Notes: generated by a model from the sequence alone, not told the origin. A stretch of DNA of 64,000 nucleotides from Flavobacterium sp. 270 (GCF_004368785.1 NZ_SODM01000006.1:310001-374000); one strand, 5' to 3'; positions 51,425-61,993 are shown, counted from the stretch's first letter. Made by a program: numbers and translations.

Positions 51425-52233
51425 TTATTTGATGGTAAATCCTGCTTGCTTCAGCGCTTCACTTACTTTAATAATAATCTCCGAGCGATGTTTGCCATCG
51501 GTGACCGTTAAATCTGTTTTTACCCGTAGCGGATGTTAATTTGAATTGTGCTTCCCGTAATACCGGAAGCCACCGCTGAATTTTTATAGCCCTTTTCGGC
51601 CACTTCACTGTCCGCTTTCATAACTTCGGTAATAAGGGATATAGCCTTTCTATAATCCGAACCGTAGTCCAGTCCAATGGTAAAGTCCTGCAAAAGAAAG
51701 CCGCCGCTGTTAAAATCGATCAGCGTGTTTTTTATCAAAAGGGCATTAGGAATATAAATATTCTTGCTGTCGCTTTTAATCTGTGTATCACGAAGGTTCA
51801 GCGCTACAATTTTTCCCTTAACGCCATTGCTCTCTATAATATCCCCTACCGCAAAAGGCCTTTTGAAGGCAAGTAACATACCGGCCAGGAAATTCTCACC
51901 GATGTCCTTAAGGGCGAAACCGATAATAAATGCAGATATCCCGGCGCCGGCAAGCACGCTTTGTGCAACACCTGTCAGCCCAATAACCCGGAACATGAAA
52001 AGAAGCCCGATGATAATCAGAGCGGCTCTGATCAGATTAGCGATAAAAGTAGCCAAAAGCGGGTCGTGCATTTTGGTTTTGAGTCTGCTGTCTGCGAAAC
52101 CCCTGACCCTTGAGGCAATAAACCAGGAGATTAAAACCACGACAATGGCCAGCAGCAATTTTGGTGTGATGTCAACAAGGCCTTTGTAATAGCCCTCAAT
52201 ATGATTGGCAATGTCATGCAAAAATTCTTCCAT
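51425..52233 (-). pseudogene. Small-conductance mechanosensitive channel (MscS family), frameshifted near its end
   Basis: The minus-strand frame from 52233 gives 237 residues of an MscS-type channel: three hydrophobic helices, then AQSVLAGAGISAFIIGFALK and DIGENFLAGM, the family's pore-lining region, and GDIIESNGVKGKIVALNLRD of the beta domain. It stops at 51520 after NIRYG. In the next frame the expected tail continues VKTDLTVTDG and EIIIKVSEALKQAGFTIK to a TAA at 51427-51425. The natural NIRYWVKT would need one extra base near 51525. Either a true loss of the last 35 residues or a sequence error. MscS channels open under membrane tension during osmotic shock. Confidence 0.8.
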
Positions 52234-52271
52234 ACGAGATATTTAAATATAATTGGCAATTTGCCATGCTG

Positions 52272-53363
52272 TTATTTTTTTTCCGTTTTACCGGATTTGG
52301 CGTCGTTAAAGTCGATGGAGCCTTCCACATCTTTATCAAAAGCTTTTATAAATCCATTCCGTAGCACATTGACAATGGCAGTCCAGGTAAATTTTTCACC
52401 GCCGTTAACATTTCCTTTTAGGGGAATTTTTGTGGCAAGCCTGTCCTTAGGCTGGTTAGTCACTATTTCAGCGCCGGTGCCCACTACAATTTCCCAGAGA
52501 CGTTTGAAAAAAGGGCGTTTCTTTTCTTTGGGGGTATCGGGGGTTAAATCAATTATTTTAATATTTTCCATTACCGGTTTCACGTAGCCATTGTAATTTC
52601 CGTCATCCATGGCAAGTTCAGTCGAGACATAGAGCTGTCCGCGCTTAAAGGTAAAGTCTGCATATGCGTCGGTGAAATCTTTTAAATAGGTGAGGTCCAT
52701 CCGCTCTAGTTCCAGGTTAAAATCAAAATCGGGTATTTCCTTCAGTGCATTTAGTTTTGCATTGCTTTTTATTTTGCCGTTACCGCTTGTACTGGCCGTC
52801 AGTTCAAGCGACGAGGGCAGTTTATTGCTTTTGTCTTCAATATTGCGCAGATTCCTTGCAGTTGCAGCAACCTGTGTAGCGGCAATATCAATTTTAGGGG
52901 AGGAGGTGAGATCTATGTAATGCACCTGTCCGTCCAGTATCTCCACAAAATTTATATTAACCGGTGATAATTTTTTTACCGTTTCAATAAAGTCGTTATT
53001 TCCTCCTGCATCCACTTCTTTTCCCCGCTTTATAAAATTCAGTACTGGCTGCTCAACTGAGAACTCCCCGACGATGGCCCCTTTGAATAGTGATTTCCAT
53101 TCAATGGAAATGTCAATTCCTGCCGCCTTGAAAAACGGCTGGCTTTTCCCTTTTTCCATTTTATCTATGACAAGGGTGTCTATGCGGTAGGCTCCCCGGT
53201 AAAGATGGATGTCGACATCTTTAATGCTGCCTTTATAGCCTTTCAAATCTCCAAGTGCTTTATTGGCATAGTGCAATGCCACGGGCTCCAATGCAAAGTT
53301 TATTGCTACTAACAGCAGCAGTATGCCCAGGACTATAAGTAGTGATTTTTTTAGACGTTTCAT
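52272..53363 (-). CDS. DUF748/AsmA-like membrane-anchored protein
   Basis: A 363-residue protein with one N-terminal transmembrane helix (residues about 7-27, LLIVLGILLLLVAINFAL) and a long periplasmic part. The pattern GSIKDVDIHLYRGAYRIDTL, IDISIEWKSLFKGAIVGEFS and VNINFVEILDGQVHYIDL is that of the AsmA/DUF748 group, now seen as lipid-transfer-like bridge proteins between the membranes. It lies 38 bases before the MscS gene in the transcriptional order, so the two are probably co-transcribed. The role in envelope stress is inferred from context. Confidence 0.75.
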   Translation of the reverse strand: MKRLKKSLLIVLGILLLLVAINFALEPVALHYANKALGDLKGYKGSIKDVDIHLYRGAYRIDTLVIDKMEKGKSQPFFKAAGIDISIEWKSLFKGAIVGEFSVEQPVLNFIKRGKEVDAGGNNDFIETVKKLSPVNINFVEILDGQVHYIDLTSSPKIDIAATQVAATARNLRNIEDKSNKLPSSLELTASTSGNGKIKSNAKLNALKEIPDFDFNLELERMDLTYLKDFTDAYADFTFKRGQLYVSTELAMDDGNYNGYVKPVMENIKIIDLTPDTPKEKKRPFFKRLWEIVVGTGAEIVTNQPKDRLATKIPLKGNVNGGEKFTWTAIVNVLRNGFIKAFDKDVEGSIDFNDAKSGKTEKK

Positions 53364-53466
53364 ATCGTAGCTTTTTCCTAAAATTAAAAATTACTATGGC
53401 TTTACATTTTATAATCTTTTGGTATTTCCTTATATAATTTGACGAGTTAACGATGCGGATTATTCC

Positions 53467-55657
53467 TTAATTTATTAGCTGCACTTTGACCACACCCTGG
53501 CCTGGGATCTCGTATTGATGCATATCAGCATTTTTTTCAACCGGCTGCAAGGATTTGTTATTGTGAAGCACTTCCATTTTAATAGCCCTGTTTCCCCCTT
53601 TAATAATTTTAAGACTGCAGGACAGGTGCCTGTCTCCATCCAGTGTGATAATCACAGTGCCCTCTCTTCTGGTAATGCGCGTAAGGGGATAATCGATAAA
53701 AATAAGAAAGTCGTCCCCTAATTTTATGTACTGCCTCGGTACAATGCCAAAGGCTAAACCCGCGCCGTAAACTTCCTGTCCGACCTGTCCGCTCGCCTGC
53801 CATCCCGTGTATAAATCTTCAAGAGGCACCCATAAATTTGGCTGTATTTCCCCAGTCTTTACCTCGCCCGAGAGCATATCTTCAGGAAGCAGAGCGGGAT
53901 AATAGCAGGCTATCCTGTTGACGGCATATTTAACAAACTCAGGAATTAAAATGCGAAGCGAGGGAAGGATCTCGAGATCTTTAGCCTGAATTAAATATTC
54001 AGATAATGCCGCATAGACTTCCATTTCCTCGTAAGCAGCGGTGTACGGCGCATCCTTGAGTGGGAATATGGAAAAGAAATTTTTATAGTTTTTTCCATTA
54101 CCATACTGGCAGTCCCAAATCTGCATGTTGCTGAAGAGTCCCGCAAGACAAGCGTAACTGGTCTCCAAATATATTTTGTTATTGGTTAACTTGTAAAGCT
54201 CCAGCAGGGCGCCAGCCGAGAAAGCGGTGTTGTTTGCCTGATAAAAAACATTTGTTCCCCATTCTGCCAATTTTGAGGCGCCTTTCTCCGCTTCGGCCAG
54301 ATATCGTTTTTCTTTGGTAAGCTTGAAAACCAACAGCATCAAATGCGCATAGGATCCCGCAACGTCATTCTCTCCGCCTTCCCCTTCGGCTGTTTCCTCC
54401 TTCGCCACTTCAAGTGTTTCCATTTTGTAAAAAACCGGCCACTCGTATTTAAAATGATGCGCCACCTTAACTACATACTCTATGGAATCCAGAACTAATT
54501 TTCTCGCGGTTTTGTCCCCCTGCAGGGCAAGCCTAGCGAGGTTCATCAGCGGGTGGTGCAGGTACCACGAGTCCATAACTTTTTCTTTTTTCTGCTCTTC
54601 GGATTTGTCAAGGTCTTCTTCCAGCTCGGGCAGCCATCGGTTAATGGAATTAATCTGCTTGTCATAGAATGCAGACAAGCCCTGGAGCAGGTCATCGTAC
54701 AAATTTCCCTGTGTGCCGTTCCATTTCTCGTATTCGTGAAAAGGAGTCAACACGGCAAGCTGCACCATGCTCTCAGCCGGGGGTATCATAATCGCACAGA
54801 TAGGCATTCAGGTAAGGGCAGCCGTTGGTCTGTGTCCAGCACCCTTTGTTGTGATACAAATCATGGAGCACCTTTTGGGCTATATCCGGCCAGTGATGGT
54901 ATTCCAGCTCGGGTTTGGGCATAATGCTGTAAACCGATGCCAGATGGGAAAGAAACTGAGCGCTGATCTCAGAAGGGGTATCAGGGAAATCATCTCTCAG
55001 CAGTATATAAGCATCCGAGAGAACAAGGGCCACTCCTGCTGGCAGAGGAGATTCTTCAGCCTGAGGAAGCCTGAAACCTATTTCGGGCCATTTTCCCCCA
55101 ACCGCATCACACAATTCGGTCTTGGTCGCTTCACAGTAAGCCGATATTGAAGTAAGGTTCTGAAAGTAAAATAATGATCCTTTTTTAGGTTTGCTCATAC
55201 TGGCATACAGTAGCCCGGTGCGGGTACCGGCCTGCTGCATATGGATTTGGCCAAAAGTGTTCTCCACGCTTCCATTTTGGGTAAGCGGCATTACATCACG
55301 CGGCCAAAATGGGATTATAAGGGGAATTCTGGCCGTAAAAGTAGTAGTGTAGTGCAGCATTGGATTGTTGCTGTCAGGAAAATTAACGCGCACTTCGCAA
55401 TTTCCCAGCCTTGAGTTCAGTGACACAACAATGGTGTCCTTACCATCAAAAATATTTTCTACTTCAAAACAGCTGCTCATGGCAAAAGCTGCCCGGAAAG
55501 CAATTCTATTATTTTCCGGAGTTACCGCAACGATCCAAAGGAAATCACCGGTGTTAAAGAATTGATAGGTCTGGTTGTGAATTGTTTTTTCTAAAAGGAT
55601 CTCATTGTTTTGAAGAGCTTCCTGCGCCGTTGCGCTCCATGGGGTTAATGTATGCAT
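53467..55657 (-). pseudogene. Large unknown protein (alpha/alpha-barrel-like), split by a frameshift
   Basis: The 5' part (55657 to 54773, 294 residues) ends LCDYDTPG, and the 3' part (from 54807) continues in another frame as ESMVQLAVLTPFHEYEKWNG. Joining them at the run of five G on the plus strand (54779-54783), four of which would restore the frame, gives about 730 residues. The 5' part is beta-rich (PLIIPFWPRDVMPLTQNG). The 3' part is helical with repeated hairpins (SAGALLELYKLTNNKIYLE) as in (alpha/alpha)6 glycosidase-like proteins, and ends in a beta domain. No signal peptide. I do not recognise the family; a carbohydrate-active role is only a guess. Confidence 0.65.
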
Positions 55658-55926
55658 AAAAATGAATTTTAATTATAAATAGTTTAAGTTCCGTTCTTCC
55701 TATTTGCGACTATTGAACCGATTTTTTTTATGGAAAATAACAACTGTAAATTTGAAAAAACGTATGAAAAAAGCTTACATAATTTCATGTGAGATTTATA
55801 AATAAATACAGTTAGCTATTTATCTGATTTCACTATTTATTTTTCAACACGCAATTTAAAAGCTCCCAAGGCGGTTTAATTTCGGTACTTTGAAAATTTT
55901 AATGGTATAAACAGGAGGCTTTTTAC

Positions 55927-55934
55927 TATATTTG
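55927..55934 (+). promoter_or_regulatory. -7 box (TATATTTG) four bases before a response regulator start
   Basis: TATATTTG is an exact TAnnTTTG match and is followed by AGTT and the ATG at 55939. A TTG at the correct -33 distance is not obvious. The spacing is the same as in the genes at 50129 and 63761. Confidence 0.5.
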
Positions 55935-55938
55935 AGTT

Positions 55939-56319
55939 ATGAAGTTTAACAATATAATAATGCTCGATGACGACGAGGAAGATCATTTGATTTTCCTTGC
56001 TGCACTGGAACATATTTCTGAAACTGTACAATGCCATTTTTTTACTGACGGGCGCAAGGCCCTTAGTGATCTTCAGTCCGGTATTGTAACTGCTCAGGCT
56101 ATATTTCTTGACCTGAATATGCCCCTTATGAGCGGGCACGATTTTCTAGCGCAGATCAAACAGATACAGAACCTGGAGCATATCCCCGTTATTATTTTTA
56201 CAACTTCGTCGGATCCGGCAATCATAGAAATGACAATAGCGATGGGTGCGGCAGATTTCATCACTAAGCCTGATGATTTTCAGAACCTGACTACACTATT
56301 AACCACTTATATTTACTAA
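55939..56319 (+). CDS. Single-domain response regulator 2, paired with the large kinase
   Basis: A 126-residue receiver domain. Acidic pocket at MLDDDEED (residues 8-15), phosphoacceptor Asp58 in FLDLNMP, TTSS at about 92-95 and the Lys in FITKPDD. It ends 6 bases before the multi-PAS kinase start, so the two form a two-component pair with the regulator first. The promoter lies so near the ATG that the mRNA is probably leaderless. It is a paralogue of the regulator at 50129. Confidence 0.9.
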   Translation: MKFNNIIMLDDDEEDHLIFLAALEHISETVQCHFFTDGRKALSDLQSGIVTAQAIFLDLNMPLMSGHDFLAQIKQIQNLEHIPVIIFTTSSDPAIIEMTIAMGAADFITKPDDFQNLTTLLTTYIY

Positions 56320-56325
56320 AAACCG

Positions 56326-59300
56326 ATGCTTTTGTCTGATCCAAACCTGAATTTTCTCCGCGGCGGGGGTGAAATGGGTGAGCTCACCAGAAATTATAAT
56401 TGGTCATCCACCTCAATTGGCGCTCCCCACCAATGGCCACAAAGCCTGCGCACCATTGTGAGCACAATACTGAATTCCAAATTCCCCATGTTTCTTTGGT
56501 GGGGTAAAGAACTTATACAATTCTATAATGATGCCTACAGGCCGAGCCTGGGCAATCAGGGCAAACATCCTGAGGCGCTGGGCGGAAACGGCTCTGATAC
56601 CTGGCCTGAGATATGGCCTGTAGTTTACCCCTTAATACAGCACGTATTGGACGGGGGTGAATCGACCTGGATGGAAAACCAGCTTATACCGATTTACCGT
56701 AACGGCAGTCTGGAGAATGTCTATTGGACATTCAGCTACAGTCCTGTATTTGATGATTTGGGTGCAATTGGCGGGGTGCTGGTCACCTGTACGGAGACCA
56801 CTGATGCTGTTGTAAGGCTGAAACAGCTCGATAAAGCAAATGCAGAGCTAAAGGCATCAATGGAGCACAATGAGAAAATGCACAAGGATCAGATTGAAAA
56901 TGATCTCAAATTCAAAAATGTAGCCAATACATCCCCGACAGGACTCTGGCTTTCGGATGAAAGCGGAGCGCTGACTTACCTTAATAATACCCTGGTGGAA
57001 TGGACGGGCATGCCGTACGAAGCATTGCTCGGACATGGCTGGGCTGAGGCTATTATTGAAGAGGACAGGGAGAATGCAGCAGCTGCTTTTATGAAAGCTG
57101 TTTCTTCCAGAAGGCATTATGATGTAGTGTTTCGCCTTAGAAAATTTGATCACAGCATTATTCAGTGCCATGCCGTTGGAGACCCTTTTTATAAGCCTGA
57201 TGGAAGTTATGGAGGATATGCGGGATTCTGCATGGACATACAAAATATCATCGAAGGCCAGAAACAGATTTTGGAAAGTGAAAGGCGTTTTTTAAACCTG
57301 ACACGCCAGGCGACAGTTGGCATTATTGTGTTGACCGGTGCGGATTTAAAGGTGGCAATTGTGAATGATGCGTATGCAAATTTAGTGGGCATCAGGCAGA
57401 ACGAATTGCTGGAGAGTAATCTTTTTGATGTTATTCCGGAGGCCGAGCAGGTTTATCGCCCTATAATTGAAAATGTAAGGAATACCGGCGAGGCAATTTA
57501 CTTATACAGCAGGCCATATTCTGTAAGTCATAAGGGGATAAAAAAAGAGGGTTATTTAAACTTAATTTACCAGCCATACAAGGAAACTGACGGAACGGTC
57601 ATCGGAGTTATGGTAACCTGCCAGGATGTTACCGCGCAGGTAATAGCGCAGCAGCAGATAGAAGAGAGTGAAAGGCTGCTACGGACTTTGATAGAAAAAA
57701 CACCTGTTGCCACAGCATTGTTTGAGGGCAGAGACCTTGTGATCAGGGTTGCCAACGATGTCATGCTGGGGTATCTAAAAAAGGACCGTGATATACTGGG
57801 CCAGTCCTATCGTAAAAGCGTTCCTGAACTTGAAGGTCAGGGCTATTTTGAGATTCTGGACCGCATATTTGAAAACGGTGAAGAATATCGCGCTGACGGA
57901 TCACGGGCCGATATTGAGAAAGATGGAAAAACCACCACGCATTATTTTAATTACTCATATACCCCTTTGTTTAATGACACTGGCGAGGTTTACGCCGTAC
58001 TGAATATGGCATACGATGTCACTGAAAGCACCATGGCACAGATGGAACTCGAACAAAGCAGGCAAAAGCTGCTCCGGTCATTTGAAAACTCTCCTGTTGG
58101 AATAGCCATTATCAGTGGTGATAAGCTGGTCTTTGACATGGCCAACTCTTTTTATGCCAGCCTGGTTGACAGGTCCGTGGAAGATCTTTCAGGTATGCCG
58201 CTACTGGAAGTTATACCTGAGCTGGTGGGACAGGGATTTGATATGCAGCTCAAAAAAGTTATGGACACTGGAGAGACCTTTACTGCAAAAGAGGTGCCAG
58301 TTGCGATAGTACGTGGAGGAAGAACTGACATTCTTTATCTTGATTACAGCTATCAGGCACAGCGGGATTCAGATGATCAGTCCAACAGCGTACTGGCTGT
58401 AGTTATTGATGTCACTCAGCAGGTACTGGCACGTAAAACCATAGAGAGCAATGAGAAGCGTTTTCGCTCCCTTATAGAGGAAGCTCCTGTGGGAACCTGC
58501 CTGTATGTGGGGCCTGATATGCGAATCGATATCGCCAATAAGATTATTATGGATTATTGGGGCAGGGGACCTGAGGTAATGGGCAAAAACATGCTGGAGG
58601 TTTTCCCTGAAATGATAGGCCAGCCTTTCCCTGAATTACTGAAACAAGTTTACAGCACTGGAAAACTCCATGAGCAAAAAGGGGCACGCGCCGATCTAAT
58701 GATCCATGGTGTGCTCACGACTTTGTATTTTGATTTTACCTATAAGCCACTTTTTGATGATGATGGAAATGTGTATGCCGTTCTCGACGTTGCCGTTGAC
58801 GTGACGCATCAGGTGAAAGCCAGCAGGCTATTGAAGGAAAATCAGGAATTCATAAGAAAGATATTTTATAAATCCCCTGTAGCCAAAATGGTTTATATTG
58901 GGAAGGAAATGATCGTTCGCGAGGCCAATGAAAAAATGTTTGAAATTTTTGGAAGAGGCGACGATATTTTAGGCAGACCTATTCTGGAGAGCATTCCTGA
59001 ACTAAGGAAGACGGACCTGTTCGAGAGGTACAGCAGGGTATTGGAGTCCGGAGAAACCTTCGAGGCCTTTGCCCAGCGTATAGAACTCATTAAAGAGGGA
59101 GTGTCATATGTAGGCTACTATGATTACACCTATAAGCCCCTTTTTGACGATAATAAGAATCCGTACGGCGTAATCTGTATTACCATTGATGTTACAGATC
59201 AGGTATTTGCCCGGTTAAAACAGCAGGAAGCTGAAGCGTCGCTCAGAGGAGCAGTGGAATTGGCGCAGCTCGGGACCTGGAGTATCGACGCGGCAACAGG

Positions 59301-60426
59301 TGGCCTTGCATATTCCGATCGCCTTATTGAATGGTTTGGGTATGATCCGTCCAATTATGATTACGGAAATGTTATTCCAATACTCGCTGATGAGGACCGC
59401 CAGAGGGTGGCAGATGCAGTTGCCTGGTCAATGAAGGCTGAATCAGGAGGAATTTACGATGAAATTTATACGGTAATCCATCCGGAAACTGGAAAGAAAC
59501 GAATCCTGCATGCACAGGGGAAAACAATCTTTGATCCGGAGGGCAATCCGCTGCGCATGAATGGTACTGCTCAGGATGTTACCTTGCATATAGAAGCCCA
59601 GTTGGCACTCGAGCAGGAAGTACGCACCAGGACTCAGGAACTGGCAAGGGTTGTCGAGGACCTTCAGGATTCCAATGTACAGCTTTTGCATTCCAATGAA
59701 GAGCTGGCTCAGTTTGCCTACATTGCCTCGCATGATCTTCAGGAGCCGCTGCGAAAAATAAGTACTTTTTCCCAGCTGCTTGAAAATACACTTCCTTCAG
59801 AATCTGCAGAATCTGTCCGTAGTTATCTGGCTAAAATTATGCAGTCCTCAGTGCGTATGAGGACCCTGATAAATGATGTCCTTAATTATTCAAAGCTCTC
59901 CACAGCCGATGAAAAATTTGAACATGTTAATCTAAATGAGATAATAGATTATCTTATTCTGGATTATGATCTGCTTCTTGAAGAAAAAAATGGTAAGATA
60001 ACAGTGGGGGAGCTGCCGACACTGGATGCCAATCCAATTGAAATGACCCAGCTCTTCCGCAACCTTATCAGCAATGCACTGAAATTTTCCCAAGAAGGTG
60101 TCGACCCGCAGATCATAATCCGCGCTGTTGCGGCTAAAGAATCTGATTTAGACTATTTCCCGCCCGGAAAAAGCATCGGGGATCTTTACAAGATCGAAAT
60201 AGAGGATAATGGGATAGGATTTGAAGAAGAGTATTTTCAAAGAATCTTTAATATTTTCCTCAGGCTACACCCTAAAACGAGCTATGAAGGAACTGGAATT
60301 GGACTTGCTATGTGCAAGAAGATCGTACAAAATCATGGCGGGGAGATATTTGCCTATGCCAAGCTTGGTAAAGGGGCGGTGTTCTCAATTATACTTCCCA
60401 AGATCACCAGATTGCCAAGAAAATAA
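56326..60426 (+). CDS. Soluble multi-PAS sensor histidine kinase
   Basis: A 1366-residue protein with no transmembrane segment, so cytoplasmic. Eight PAS-type domains follow one another: about 25-160, 200-310, 325-440, 450-570, 580-700, 710-825, 835-960 and 965-1085. Repeated phrases are PVG/PVA near each start and VNDAYANL-like or ANDVM-like cores. A short coiled coil (LEQEVRTRTQELARVVEDLQ) leads to the HisKA domain with His1136 in IASHDLQEPLRK, then the ATPase domain (about 1225-1360) with NLISNALKFS, DNGIGFEEEYF and GTGIGLAMC. The gene is the second half of a two-component pair. It may integrate several small-molecule or redox cues; none of the PAS ligands can be told. Its GC content is higher than that of the sugar locus. 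Confidence 0.9.
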   Translation: MLLSDPNLNFLRGGGEMGELTRNYNWSSTSIGAPHQWPQSLRTIVSTILNSKFPMFLWWGKELIQFYNDAYRPSLGNQGKHPEALGGNGSDTWPEIWPVVYPLIQHVLDGGESTWMENQLIPIYRNGSLENVYWTFSYSPVFDDLGAIGGVLVTCTETTDAVVRLKQLDKANAELKASMEHNEKMHKDQIENDLKFKNVANTSPTGLWLSDESGALTYLNNTLVEWTGMPYEALLGHGWAEAIIEEDRENAAAAFMKAVSSRRHYDVVFRLRKFDHSIIQCHAVGDPFYKPDGSYGGYAGFCMDIQNIIEGQKQILESERRFLNLTRQATVGIIVLTGADLKVAIVNDAYANLVGIRQNELLESNLFDVIPEAEQVYRPIIENVRNTGEAIYLYSRPYSVSHKGIKKEGYLNLIYQPYKETDGTVIGVMVTCQDVTAQVIAQQQIEESERLLRTLIEKTPVATALFEGRDLVIRVANDVMLGYLKKDRDILGQSYRKSVPELEGQGYFEILDRIFENGEEYRADGSRADIEKDGKTTTHYFNYSYTPLFNDTGEVYAVLNMAYDVTESTMAQMELEQSRQKLLRSFENSPVGIAIISGDKLVFDMANSFYASLVDRSVEDLSGMPLLEVIPELVGQGFDMQLKKVMDTGETFTAKEVPVAIVRGGRTDILYLDYSYQAQRDSDDQSNSVLAVVIDVTQQVLARKTIESNEKRFRSLIEEAPVGTCLYVGPDMRIDIANKIIMDYWGRGPEVMGKNMLEVFPEMIGQPFPELLKQVYSTGKLHEQKGARADLMIHGVLTTLYFDFTYKPLFDDDGNVYAVLDVAVDVTHQVKASRLLKENQEFIRKIFYKSPVAKMVYIGKEMIVREANEKMFEIFGRGDDILGRPILESIPELRKTDLFERYSRVLESGETFEAFAQRIELIKEGVSYVGYYDYTYKPLFDDNKNPYGVICITIDVTDQVFARLKQQEAEASLRGAVELAQLGTWSIDAATGGLAYSDRLIEWFGYDPSNYDYGNVIPILADEDRQRVADAVAWSMKAESGGIYDEIYTVIHPETGKKRILHAQGKTIFDPEGNPLRMNGTAQDVTLHIEAQLALEQEVRTRTQELARVVEDLQDSNVQLLHSNEELAQFAYIASHDLQEPLRKISTFSQLLENTLPSESAESVRSYLAKIMQSSVRMRTLINDVLNYSKLSTADEKFEHVNLNEIIDYLILDYDLLLEEKNGKITVGELPTLDANPIEMTQLFRNLISNALKFSQEGVDPQIIIRAVAAKESDLDYFPPGKSIGDLYKIEIEDNGIGFEEEYFQRIFNIFLRLHPKTSYEGTGIGLAMCKKIVQNHGGEIFAYAKLGKGAVFSIILPKITRLPRK

Positions 60427-60453
60427 ATAATATCAAAAAACAGACTTTCTTGT

Positions 60454-60482
60454 AAAAACATTATCCATTGGATAATGTTTTT
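60454..60482 (+). terminator. Rho-independent terminator after the kinase gene
   Basis: Thirteen-base arms (60454-60466 and 60470-60482) pair perfectly around ATT, with the right arm ending in T residues. Confidence 0.75.
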
Positions 60483-60612
60483 GCTTTCAGCTGACATGTT
60501 AAGTAGTTAAAGTCGGTCTATAATCGCTCTGAATAGAATTCAGCTGCATTAAATATTAAAAAGCTGTAACGATGTCGGAATATTTTGTAAAACATTACGC
60601 TGCTGTACATTG

Positions 60613-60620
60613 TATATTTG
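60613..60620 (+). promoter_or_regulatory. -7 box (TATATTTG) of the YciE-like gene
   Basis: TATATTTG fits the TAnnTTTG consensus and lies 22 bases before the ATG at 60643. A TTTTG at 60583-60587 is about 25 bases upstream, slightly longer than usual. Confidence 0.5.
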
Positions 60621-60642
60621 GTAAAATCTTAAAATCAAAATT

Positions 60643-61305
60643 ATGAAAACGACTACAAAAAGTACGACAGCTTCAAAAAGCAATAGTGCATCTGAAAATA
60701 AAAGTAAAACTACAGCTTCCACGAAAACAGCTGGATCGAAAGCCAGTGAAACAAAAAAAGCAGCATCTAAAAGCGGAAGCGGTGCAGTAAAAGCCAAGTC
60801 TTCGGCAGCTGAAGGCCTTAGAGAATTATTTGTTGATTCCCTGAAAGACATCTACTGGGCGGAAAAGGCATTAACAAAAGCACTGCCTAAGATGGCCAAA
60901 AATGCGACCTCTGAAAATCTTATTACAACGATCAATGATCATCTTGCCGTAACCCAAGAGCAGGTGGCCAGACTTGAGGAGGTGTTCTCATTGGTAGGCG
61001 AGAAAGCCACGGCCAAAAAATGCGATGCGATGGAAGGCCTGATTAAAGAAGGAGAAAGCATTATGGAGGAAACTGAAGTTGGACCTGTACGTGATGCGGG
61101 CATTATTGCCGCTTCGCAAAAAATTGAGCATTACGAAATTGCGACTTACGGAACATTGGCTGCCTTTGCACAGACACTGGGTGAGGACGATGCCGTTTTG
61201 CTGCTTGAAAAAACTTTGGCGGAAGAAAAAGAAGCCGACTCGCTTCTTACCGAAGCTGCTTACAATACAATCAACTTCGATGCAAACGAAGAAGATCAAG
61301 AGTAA
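60643..61305 (+). CDS. YciE/DUF892 ferritin-like protein with basic low-complexity N-terminus
   Basis: A 220-residue protein. Residues 1-50 are a low-complexity run of Lys, Ser, Thr and Ala (STTASKSNSASENK) likely to be disordered and perhaps DNA-binding. Residues about 55-215 are the four-helix DUF892 domain, with ELFVDSLKDIYWAEKAL, the Glu/His pattern NDHLAVTQEQVARLEEVF and IEHYEIATYG that may bind a di-metal centre. Family members rise with osmotic and oxidative stress. It has its own promoter and terminator. Its placement after the kinase suggests one stress-response area. Confidence 0.85.
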   Translation: MKTTTKSTTASKSNSASENKSKTTASTKTAGSKASETKKAASKSGSGAVKAKSSAAEGLRELFVDSLKDIYWAEKALTKALPKMAKNATSENLITTINDHLAVTQEQVARLEEVFSLVGEKATAKKCDAMEGLIKEGESIMEETEVGPVRDAGIIAASQKIEHYEIATYGTLAAFAQTLGEDDAVLLLEKTLAEEKEADSLLTEAAYNTINFDANEEDQE

Positions 61306-61344
61306 ATCAAATTATTGCAATTCCACATTTGTTTGATTTTCATG

Positions 61345-61378
61345 AAACCTGTATTATTTTATAGTACAGGTTTTTTTA
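61345..61378 (+). terminator. Rho-independent terminator after the YciE-like gene
   Basis: AAACCTGTA (61345-61353) pairs with TACAGGTTT (61365-61373), followed by T residues to 61377. Confidence 0.85.
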
Positions 61379-61454
61379 TATATAGATATGAACAACTTAT
61401 CTTAAACCATAGATGCTGAGAATTCGTATATACTCTATATAAACATAATTTTCT

Positions 61455-61832
61455 ATGTACCGTACTATTTTATTGATTGACGATGACCCGGATGATCTCG
61501 AATTTCTTCAGCAGGCTATTGCTTCACTTAGACCGGACATACTGCTTCAGACTGCAGGGAATCGCTCTCAGGTGCTTGAACTGCTGGAAAATCTGCAAAT
61601 TATTCCTGATCTTATATTTCTTGATTTTCATATGCCTGGGGTGATAGGCACAGAATTGTTGCAAAAAATTAAAACTTCAGGAGCAACCCAGCATATTGCT
61701 CTTGTACTGTATTCCACACATCCCAAAGAAGTGATGTGGCAGATTGCTGGGGCATTCGAGCCTGAGTACTGCCTCCAAAAGCCAAGCAGTTATAACGAGC
61801 TAATTAATGCATTAAAAGAAATTATTTGCTAA
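61455..61832 (+). CDS. Single-domain response regulator 3
   Basis: A 125-residue receiver domain. Acidic pocket LIDDDPDD (residues 7-14), phosphoacceptor Asp57 in FLDFHMP, Ser in LYSTHP and Lys in CLQKPSS. It is more distant from the regulators at 50129 and 55939 than those are from each other. It stands alone between the YciE-like gene and the CinA-like gene. A possible -7-like TAATTTTC (61446-61453) lies directly before the ATG. Confidence 0.85.
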   Translation: MYRTILLIDDDPDDLEFLQQAIASLRPDILLQTAGNRSQVLELLENLQIIPDLIFLDFHMPGVIGTELLQKIKTSGATQHIALVLYSTHPKEVMWQIAGAFEPEYCLQKPSSYNELINALKEIIC

Positions 61833-61993
61833 TACGGATCTTCCAATTAGATATTGGCGTCGACCTCCAGATTCCTAACTCTGGTCTATGATTAATTTTA
61901 GATGCATAGTTGGGTTTTGTATATATATGTAAATATCGAACGAGTCTGATCCAATTTATTAGAAAATGGAGTGCGGCCCCCCGGAATATTTGC

